Source: Metridium senile (lineage: Eukaryota > Cnidaria > Anthozoa > Actiniaria > Metridiidae). Taken from it: DNA of 64,000 nt. A program made the translations under genes and the position numbers. The DNA lies in assembly GCA_949775045.1 (NCBI GenBank), contig OX459107.1, positions 16,010,328 through 16,074,327 on the forward strand, written 5' to 3'. This document shows, in pieces, positions 56,301-64,000 of the stretch (position 1 is its first letter; every line of letters begins with the position of its first letter). The notes under the pieces are model-generated. The model ran no database searches and had not been told where the DNA came from. It was given only the letters and a program-made list of their open reading frames with translations.

Positions 56301-59300
56301 AATCAGTCAGTCAGTCACTTGGTCAGTTATTCAATCAATCATTCAGCTACTCAGTTAATCAGTCAGTCAGTCACTTGGTCAGTTATTCAATCAATCATTC
56401 AGCTACTCAGTTAATCAGTCAGTCAGTCACTTGGTCAGTTAGTCAATCAATCATCCAGCTACTCAGTTAGTTTCAATCAATCATCAGCTATTACCATTGA
56501 TTTACTTACCCAAAGAATGTAAGGAAGAACTCCAATAAATTGATATTCAATGTGGAAGGCTGATTGAAATATGCCTGATAAAAGAATATCGTAATAAATT
56601 AGACTTGAATAATAAGAACAGGGTCAAAACACGGTATTTGGAATGCTACGGAGGGGAAGACAAAACTTTTTCTTTACCTGTAGTTACTTGACTATAGAAT
56701 ATTTTACCATAATTGCATGTTAACATCACAGATACCTACCAGTACTACAGTCACATGAGAGTAAACAAATATACAAACATCTGTATCTTGGTCACAATAA
56801 AAAATGTCAAGTGTTAGGGAGGGGAACAGAAAAAACAAAATACCGTGTTTTGATCCAACAGCATTAAGAAGTTCCAATTAGAAAAAAAACCTATTAACAT
56901 AGGGGAGAACTTGAACTATGACTAAGATAGGGATTTCTTGAGTTATGTACTTCAAGTTATATAAATATTAATAAAATTCATGAATAATTAATGAGCAATT
57001 GAAATAATTCACGTTCGTGACGGAGGTTGTATATCCGATAAAGATTCGTCCTGATTTGCATAAGTTTTAACTTGAATTTTCTCGGACAGATTTACTTTTA
57101 TTTTGACAAATATTTTAGTAAAATATATGACAAAGAACTTATGTTGGAGTTTCATAAGTACTATACAAGTTTTGTTTTTATTATTTTTCATTGCTGATTG
57201 AGCAGCAGAGAACTTTTGTTGTCCAAGTTACATACAATTTTTTAACGTAAGGTTATGTTAAGGACGTATTTATAGAGAGTCAACATGGGAAACAGCTCAT
57301 TCGAACGACGCCATTTTGGAACTCTTTGTGATGCGTCAAGAATGCTTCTGATTGGCTTATACTAGACGAAAGTGTGCGCAAAATCACCTGGAAGTAAGAC
57401 CTCAAAAAGCCACTTTACAAAATTAAACCTTGATTACTTACTAGAATTCGAAAAGAACTATCTTTATCAATCTTGTAGATTCTAGCTTTAAATGTCACAT
57501 GACCCTCATGAAATTTCAACTCTCTGTGAGAAAACGTGCGACTAAAAGTAGTCTTGATCTCTTCCTCCTTTAAAATTACTTTTTCTTTTTTACTATTCAG
57601 TGGTAGACCTGGGAAAACAAAGGATTTGGTCAATATCAGCTGTTATTATAGTTAAAGAAAAAAAGAGGAAATTATAGCGCCAACAAGCTAATATTGAATA
57701 CTAAAAAATCATTCTATCAAAACAAAATCAATACATTTTCTGGCGATTCTAAATCGACTTGGACAACAATTAATTTTTCTCTTCATCCAGTTTAAGTTCA
57801 ACTGAAGTAGAGAAACTACTTAAAGATATTCATACTATGATTATCATGATAAATAATGATTATGATCAGTATCTCTCTTAGTCTAACTCTTTTACTCCGA
57901 CGAAGGGCTAAAGCTCGAAACGTCAGTAAAGTTAAGTCAACATTTTTTACGGTGTTACAAATTTCATTCTATTACCTATCATCTATATCAAACACCGACG
58001 CAGCCTATACTAGTTTACTCGCTAGTTTTCATTTGTAATGATTATGGTATGCAATGACAATAAGAAATCTTTGTAATAATGATGATAATAATTATGATGA
58101 TTTAAACATTAAAGATGATAATGATGACGATGATGATATATACTGCTACCTTGCGAATAAGTGATATTTATCCAAGCTGATGGTCCTGATATAATTTTGA
58201 TATCAAATATAAGATCTTTATCTGTCTGAAGGAAAGAAGAGAACATCAGACAACACTAACATCATACTGAGTTTCAATTTCTAATAACACACTCATTTTG
58301 TCCAATATCGATGAAACAAAAGAAAAGGGACCTTGTTTGCATTTGGGAATTGACTTACAGCAAATAATAGAGGGAATGCTATTGAACTTGATGATTTTTT
58401 TTCGTTGCAAACTTTTCATTGGTTGACTCAGTATGGATTAAAGCGCAGATACAGGTATGCAGAAGGCACTCAAAGACTTTTTTCGCTAAAAATCTTTAAG
58501 TAAATTATTCATGATGTTTACTAGTTTACAAACATATATTATGCGGTATACAATGCTTTCCTCGTGACCAGAGAGGAGCATCAGATTGGACAAAATGGTC
58601 ATGAATTATTAGTGAGTTTTTTAACTAGTACTCATTGTCTTAGTAGTTTTAGGTCATACTTACTGAGGTTGCAGTGAATTTAATATTAAGGTTTGTTTTC
58701 CCAGAGACATTGAAATTCTTGTGTTGGTTAAATTGTAGTGGAACTACGGAAACAAGTGGTAGTAGTATCATAATACAATATGCAAAACAAATCAAAATGA
58801 GAAAGAAAATACAGGAAAAAAGAAATGTATAAACTTACAGTAGCAAAATTGTCCATTTGTTGCGTTCCCTTTATACTTTGTGTCACAGCTACAAAAATGA
58901 ATAAGCAAATGAATGAATGAATGGATGCATGGATGGATAAATAAATGGATGAATGGATGGATGGATGAATGAATGGATGAATGAATGGATGAATGAATGG
59001 ATGAATGGACAAATGAATGAATGAATAAATTAATGAACAAATTAATGAACAAATGAATGAATGAATAAATGAATGAACAAATGAATGAATGAATGAACAA
59101 ATGAACAAATGAATAAATGAATGAACAAATGAATAAATGAATGAACAAATGAATAAATGAACAAATGAACAAATGAATGAATGAATGAACAAATGAACAA
59201 ATGAATAAATGAATGAACAAATGAATGAACAAATGAATAAATGAATGAGGAAATGAATGAACTAAAAAAAGAAAGGAATTAACAAAGAAATGAATGAATG

Positions 59301-62300
59301 TAGTGATAGCACAGCCACATACCTTTGACAGTGTTTCCCTACAATGCCTTCTACAAGACAGTTACAACTGCCATCCAAGTGACTACAGTGTACAGCATGG
59401 CCATTACATTGGCATTCTGGAAAACAAGTTACATTACATTACAGCTATTTTAAAAAACTTTGAATACTGAATAGTGCATTCCAAGACCAAAGGGCATTGT
59501 GGGTCTCATTCATTTGAAATGTACAGCGATATTTACTCCCCATAACTAACTAGTATATTGTTTTGAAAGGAAAGTACTAAGAATAAAATAACTCATTATC
59601 ATATATTTTACTTCAAACAATATTGCATGACACAAAATGCATTTCTGTCTTGTAATGCACTATTCAGATCTGTTGGAAACTCCTTTGTATAGAACAACTA
59701 CTGGCCAAAGGACATTCAAATTTAGGGCCACCAAAATAATGAACACAATCGATAAAGAATTGAAAGAATTAAACTTAAACCAATTTAAAGTACATTATAA
59801 ATCCGAACTTATAGATAGATCGTAAATAGTATTTTAACACCCATTTTATATTTATATATTTTTGTTTTTTCAAATTGTAAATTGATTCTGAAAAGCCCTA
59901 CGGGGAGATTTCAATATAGTATATGTATGTATTCAGTATACAGTATTCTATGTTTTTGAAATAGCTGTAAATTGCAATATGCCATTCTACCAATTCAACA
60001 ACTTGTTATGGCCATATACCATAACATTAAAGCCTAGTTTCCATGTGATTGCTCCTGATCGCCAGCAATTATACAATTTTTCTGCACACAATGCAAATCC
60101 GATTGCGCGATCGCTGAAAAGTATTTCCATATAATTGCTGACGATCGCTGGTAAAAATAAAAAAAAATAAAAATCACTTTTTTAAAGTCTCAATCTTCTA
60201 GCTGGACACAGTGTGCCCTACTAATCGGGGAGACTCACTCACACTCACTACCTCTACATTTTTAATATTTTGCACACAACTCAGCTCACATGTTCATTTT
60301 TGCGGAGGGAGGAAAACTGGATAACCCGGAGAAATACCCTCGTGGCATAGGAGAGAAGAACACATCAAACAAACTCAACTCACATATAATCCATGCCCGA
60401 GCCGGGACTCGAACCTGGACCACAGCGGTGAAAGGCCAGCACTCTCACCGCTAGGCCACCCATGCCACCCATCATCATTTTCAGAGATCATGAGCTATCA
60501 TATGTAAACTAGGCTTAAGGTGCATAAAAGTGTTATCATCTGTCATCTACCTTGACATGTGCCTCCGTTTCTAGGGTTGCCATGGTATCCAGTATCACAA
60601 TACTCACAATGCCGTCCTGTTTATGTGTGAAAAAAGAAAGATAGATTGAGGGGGATGAAACAAAGAACAAAGGGGGAATCTATGGGCAGAGGGAACCAAG
60701 TAATATAAATACAATACAATACAGGTACAAAAAGTACAGGATGGAAGGAATGGAGGGAGGGAGGGAGGGAGGGAGGGGAAGGGAAGGGAGGGAGGGGAAG
60801 GGAAGGGAGGGAAATCAAGGGAAGTTGAAGTAGTAAAGAAGGATATAATACTGTACCTTTAGTGTGATTTTGACAATCTAAACATGATGTCCCTTTTCCA
60901 CAGAAACTGTGGCCATTACACTGACAAGCTATACAAAACAGATTTAAAAAAATGCTTTAACATGAGTATGAGAACTGGCCATTTTGCATTTTAGCAAATC
61001 CCACATTTCTACATTCCTGGTAATGGTTATAATGTGTGCTTGTTCAGTACTTATGATTAGACGGATTAGATTAGATTATTATAAAGACATGTTATTAGTT
61101 TCTACTAGTGTTTATATATACAGCCACAAACAATAAATATATATTTTAAATTAATTTTATTACATTAACATTGATATTAGCTTTTAATATAATTTTAATA
61201 ATTTCTTAATATAGACTATTTTTATAATTATTGTAAGTTTTTTATTATAATTTCTATAAATTTGTAAAGCGCATTAGATATACATGTATTTTGCGCTCAA
61301 CAAGCATTAAGTTATTATTATTATTATTATTACTTACCTGGACATTCCATATAATACCATCTAGGACACTGCATACTACCAACTAAGTCATTAGTCTCAT
61401 ATCGACCATCACCTCCACCCTCTACACAGATACCACGCCCAGTACCCATCCCATCACTGCACCAACCACACCCAGGGGCAGTATGACATGAATCACATGA
61501 CTTGTGCTTTGAGCACTTGACATCTGATAACAGAATACATATATCAAATGAACACATATCACTTCCATTATCAACATCAATATCATCATTAACATCATCA
61601 TCATTTGACATCTGATAATAGAATACATATATCAAATGAGCGCATATCACTTCCATTATCAACATCAATATCATCATTAACATCATCATCATTTGACATC
61701 TGATAATAGAATACATATATCAAATGAATGCATATCATTTCCATTATCAACATCAATATCATCATTAACATCATCATCATTTGACATCTGATAATAGAAT
61801 ACATATATCAAATGAATGCATATCATTTCCATTATCAACATCAATATCATCATTAACATCATCATCATTTGACATCTGATAATAGAATACATATATCAAA
61901 TGAATGCATATCACTTCCATTATCAACATCAATATCATCATTAACATCATCATCATTTGACATCTGATAATAGAATACATATATCAAATGAATGCATATC
62001 ATTTCCCATTATCAACATCAATATCATCATTAACATCATCATCATTTGACATCTGATAATAGAATACATATATCAAATGAATGCATATCATTTCCATTAT
62101 CAACATCAATATCATCATTAACATCATCATCATTTGACATCTGATAATAGAATACATATATCAAATGAATGCATATCACTTCCATTATCAACATCAATAT
62201 CATCATTAACATCATCATCATTTGACATCTGATAATAGAATACATATATCAAATGAATGCATATCATTTCCACATACATTAAAAATATAGAATTTTGATC

Positions 62301-64000
62301 AACATCATCATCATCATTGTTTATATCATCATTAACATCATCATCATTACAATGAGAATTACTACCACAATCATGATCATCATTATTACAAAAATTGTCA
62401 TGTTTCTTTTATCATCACCATCATGATCATCATCACCATCACCATGATCATCACTATCATGATCACTGTCACCATCATAATCACCACCATCATCACTATC
62501 ATGATCACTGTCACCATCATAATCACCACCATCATCACTATCATGATCATGATCACCATCACCACTATCATGATCACTGTCACCATCATAATCACCACCA
62601 TCATCACTATCATGATCATGATCACCACCATCATCACTATCATGATCATGATCACCATCATGATCACCACCATCATCACTATCATGATCACTGTCACTAT
62701 CATAATCACCACCATCATCACTATCATGATCATGATCACCATCACCATAGCTTTCATGATTAAAAATCCGCATCACTATCAGCTTCATCATTACCATGTA
62801 ATCATAACCATCATACCGCCATTAACTGACAAAAGAACAACACCAACAGTCTTTCTCAAGACTACCCAAACTACCAAGATCACAACACATCTAGTACATT
62901 CTTATATAATATACCAAATCGGCTAACACGTTGCTAAGTACGTTTCCACCCAATTCAAATCTTTTGGGAATAAGATTCTTTGTCTTATGTATTAATAGAG
63001 GTTTTGAATTGGGTGGACAGGGATGGATCTAGGGGGTGTCCATTATTAGCGGCACTGGACACCCCCCTAGTGCTGAAATTACCCCTATTTTATTTAAGAC
63101 ATTTAGAGTCCTTAATTAGCGGCACTGGACACCCCCTAGCGCTGAAATTACCCCTATTTTATTTAAGACATTTAGAGTCCTTAATTAGTGGCACTGGACA
63201 CCCCCTAGCGCTGAAATTACCCCTATTTTATTTAAGACATTTAGAGTCCTTAATTAGCGGCACTGGACACCCCCCTAGCGCTGAAATTACCCCTATTTTA
63301 TTTAAGACATTTAGAGTCCTTAATTAGTGGCACTGGACACCCCCCCTAGTGCTGAAATTACCCCTATTTTATTTAAGACATTTAGAGTCCTTAATTAGCG
63401 GCACTGGACACCCCCCTAGTGCTGAAATTACCCCTATTTTATTTAAGACATTTAGAGTCCTTAATTAGCGGCACTGGACACCCCCCTAGCGCTGAAATTA
63501 CCCCTATTTTATTTAAGACATTTAGAGTCCTTAATTAGCGGCACTGGACACCCCCCTAGCGCTGAAATTACCCCTATTTTATTTTAGACAGTTAGGGACC
63601 GGACACCCCCTAACACCACAATTAGCGCTTCATTTGCAATTGGGACAACCCCTGACAAATTACTGCATCTGCCCCTGGTGGAAACATACATAGCAACATG
63701 TTAGCAACATATTATATATTAATATTATAGCAACATAGCCAATTAGGTCTACTGTAGCCTACAAATTTTTTTTTGGAAAAATCAGGTTTTGGGATTCCTG
63801 TGTTGTCTAGACCCCATGTTTCTCGCGGGTATCAAGACAACACAGGAACCCCAAAATCTGATTCCCCCCACCCCAAAAAAACAACAAAAGAATGCCTGTT
63901 TTCAGGCTAGGTCTATTGTAATAAGTATTTCTTACATGGACAACCAGCAGTGTACCAGTCATTACATGGCCCATCAGGAAACACAGCACCATAACTATTT
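53363..64000 (-). CDS. Attractin-like transmembrane protein, 3' part (13 exons, 5' end outside window)
   Basis: Exons: 64000-63936 (partial), 61523-61338, 60928-60857, 60616-60551, 59416-59323, 58888-58839, 58743-58664, 58225-58150, 57608-57442, 56574-56510, 55589-55520, 55022-54933, 53593-53363. They join in phase to 436 residues. Order: end of a Cys-rich module; a PSI-like module (KCSKHKSCDSCHTAPGCGWC); two laminin-type EGF modules (CQCNGHSFC..., CQCNGHAVHC...GIVGKHCQ); a membrane-proximal beta region (KNFNVSGKTNLNIKFTA, EEEIKTTFSRTF); LEFFLTFFGCFLSLLFVASIGW spanning the membrane in two exons; then RIRSRYHSYL and a cytoplasmic tail with MANRPFATI and PVAMEPLTKNK, all in attractin/ATRNL1 order. 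Attractins are large cell-surface proteins (CUB, Kelch, C-type lectin, PSI, EGF) linked to melanocortin signalling and ubiquitin-ligase complexes. MEGF8 is the nearest alternative, but the membrane and tail sequence favours attractin. The stop lies in repeat-derived sequence. Confidence 0.92.
54527..54658. mobile_element. GCTAACACGTTGC-family MITE, decayed copy
   Basis: TAGGTTAACATGTAGAATAC at the left and CATAGCAGCATGTTAACTA at the right are inverted; the centre has AGACAAAGAATCATATTCCCCAAAGATTTGAA as in the intact copy but in reverse. Last intron of the attractin-like gene. Confidence 0.7.
54674..54850. mobile_element. MITE-like element, TTTCAGATCATGTGATGC family, copy 3
   Basis: Ends ATAGACCACTTTACC and GGTAAATAGGTCTAT; interior as in 34629-34805. 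It ends about 80 bases from attractin-like exon 54933-55022. Confidence 0.88.
55186..55389. mobile_element. CAACATTGTTGA-rich inverted-repeat element
   Basis: Ends AAGGCCCGGGCAAATGGC and GTTTGTCAGGGCCTT pair imperfectly; the interior is full of TTCAACATTG/CAATGTTGAA copies. About 200 bp; the style resembles hAT-type non-autonomous elements. Intron of the attractin-like gene. Confidence 0.7.
55915..56470. repeat. TCAG-rich and 56-bp tandem repeat beside an attractin-like exon
   Basis: TCAGTCAG stretches turn into five 56-bp units (TCAGTCACTTGGTCAGTTAT, TCATTCAGCTACTCAGTTAA). The segment at 56118-56184 repeats 56470-56526, including the end and donor of exon 56574-56510. Confidence 0.9.
57885..58042 (+). 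mobile_element. Retroelement 3' segment with hammerhead-like motif (Penelope-like?)
   Basis: Starts with TTTACTCCGACGAAGGGCT, AAGCTCGAAACGTCAGTAAA and ends CTAGTTTACTCGCTAGTTTT. The last 90 bases match, inverted, the units at 50430-50700. Presence of a CGACGA...GAAACGTC pattern is reminiscent of the hammerhead motifs known in Penelope-like elements. No protein domain remains here, so the class is tentative. Attractin-like intron between 57608 and 58150. Confidence 0.5.
58905..59262. repeat. (GAAT)n/(GAAC)n tetranucleotide array in an attractin-like intron
   Basis: GAAT, GGAT and GAAC tetramers between exons 59416-59323 and 58888-58839. FIHS/LFIC-type frames on the minus strand are artefacts. 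Confidence 0.94.
59637..59950 (+). mobile_element. LINE 3' end remnant
   Basis: The open stretch to 59825 ends with TGQRTFKFRATKIMNTIDKE and LNQFKVHYK, the pattern closing many LINE ORF2 proteins (a basic block, FxxRxxKIWN-like, then a short helix). AT-rich 3' UTR follows. 5' truncated; inside an attractin-like intron, antisense to the gene. Confidence 0.65.
60029..60516. mobile_element. Inverted-repeat element containing a SINE-like insert
   Basis: Outer ends AAGCCTAGTTTCCATGTGAT and ATCATATGTAAACTAGGCTT are inverted. The interior includes GATCGC-rich arms (60055-60150) and a tRNA-like sequence at 60393-60465. Confidence 0.7.
60393..60465 (-). repeat. tRNA(Glu)-like SINE head
   Basis: The minus strand reads as a 73-nt tRNA-like unit: A box TGGCCTAGCGGTGAGAG, CTTTCAC in the anticodon-loop position and B box GGTTCGAGTCCC. 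The anticodon stem does not pair well, so it is a degenerate tRNA-derived promoter of a SINE, not a working tRNA gene. Confidence 0.65.
60740..60815. repeat. (GGGA)n purine tract
   Basis: GGGAGGGAGGGA and GGGAAGGGAAGGGA repeats in an attractin-like intron; G-runs of this spacing could form a quadruplex. Confidence 0.85.
61524..62280 (-). repeat. 88-bp repeat carrying copies of an attractin-like exon acceptor
   Basis: Eight units of about 88 bp share TTTGACATCTGATAATAGAA, TACATATATCAAATGAATGC and ATCATCATTAACATCATC. On the minus strand each ends a pyrimidine-AG (TTCTATTATCAG) followed by ATGTCAAATGA, a copy of the true junction at 61524/61523 (TTCTGTTATCAG, ATGTCAAGTGC). The decoys lie upstream of the true acceptor and carry an early stop. 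Confidence 0.93.
62295..62760. repeat. ATC-rich minisatellite (CACCATCATCACTATCATGATC)
   Basis: Units built on CACCATCATCACTATCATGA and TCACTGTCACCATCATAATC, triplet-based, so all frames stay open (His/Asp-rich, Asp/Ser-rich, Met/Val-rich). Same attractin-like intron as the 88-bp array. Confidence 0.93.
62913..63750. mobile_element. GCTAACACGTTGC-family MITE carrying an internal minisatellite
   Basis: Left arm (62913-63018) has CGGCTAACACGTTGCTAAGT and TTTCCACCCAATTCAAATC as in the 11200-11382 copy, then TTTTGAATTGGGTGGA; the right arm (about 63678-63750) has TGGAAACATACATAGCAACA and TTAG. Between them lie the 70-bp repeats listed separately, which the intact copy lacks. Confidence 0.8.
63040..63600. 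repeat. 70-bp minisatellite inside a MITE
   Basis: Eight units share TTAATTAGCGGCACTGGACA, CCCCTAGCGCTGAAATTACC and ATTTAAGACATTTAGAGTCC and differ at only a few bases, mainly C-run length and AGC/AGT. Confidence 0.95.
63780..63867. mobile_element. Small inverted-repeat element
   Basis: AATCAGGTTTTGGGATTCCTGTGTTGTCT and its imperfect inverse AGACAACACAGGAACCCC/AAAATCTGATT flank a short loop. It ends about 70 bases from the first attractin-like exon in the window. Confidence 0.75.

Noticed and set aside
60393..60465. Functional tRNA-Glu gene
   Set aside because: A and B boxes are good, but the anticodon stem has several mismatches and the unit sits in a transposable element.
53363..64000. 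MEGF8 instead of attractin for the right-hand gene
   Set aside because: Both have PSI and laminin-type EGF modules, but the membrane-span exons (FFLTFFGCFLSLLFVAS) and tail (MANRPFATI, PVAMEP) match attractin in order and sequence as I know it.

Overview
The window is animal (metazoan) nuclear DNA. It is AT-rich, its genes have many introns with GT/AG boundaries, and it is crowded with short inverted-repeat DNA elements, LINE and Polinton remnants and microsatellites. Gene content and repeat style fit a marine invertebrate, perhaps a cnidarian; that placement is inference. There are no prokaryotic operons and no CRISPR array. Product names come from recognising protein families by eye, not from a database search.

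Layout. 1-838 (-) is a broken Polinton/Maverick-type DNA polymerase B fragment. 1792-6852 is a 53-bp minisatellite with a 200-N gap. 7877-29719 (-) is a complete 24-exon gene for an aminopeptidase P1 (XPNPEP1)-like protein of 626 residues; all exon phases join, but most active-site residues are replaced, so it looks like a pseudoenzyme. 31675-39701 (-) is an 8-exon PAAT (C10orf88)-like gene of 498 residues. 41904-42557 (-) is an intronless CHMP4/Snf7 ESCRT-III gene. 42999-45245 and 46721-49498 (+) are two tandem 3-exon N-acylethanolamine acid amidase (NAAA/acid ceramidase family) genes, about 94% identical by hand count. 53363-64000 (-) is the 3' part (13 exons) of an attractin-like gene, from a PSI-like module through two laminin-type EGF modules and one membrane span to the cytoplasmic tail. 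It runs off the right edge.

The genes do not form a pathway. What unites the window is repeat biology. Most larger introns of the XPNPEP1-like gene hold a different simple or tandem repeat, and several tandem arrays have duplicated real splice sites: donor of exon 17 and acceptor of exon 18 in the XPNPEP1-like gene, one acceptor and one donor in the attractin-like gene, and the coding tail of the PAAT-like gene. This leaves decoy splice sites beside the true ones, and several of them would bring in an in-frame stop if used.

Long reading frames inside the low-complexity arrays (8-8.3, 11.6-13, 13.3-14, 16.1-19.4, 19.7-22.3, 24.3-26.2, 26.7-27.8, 33.6-34.5 and 62.3-62.9 kb) are treated as repeat artefacts lying in introns.
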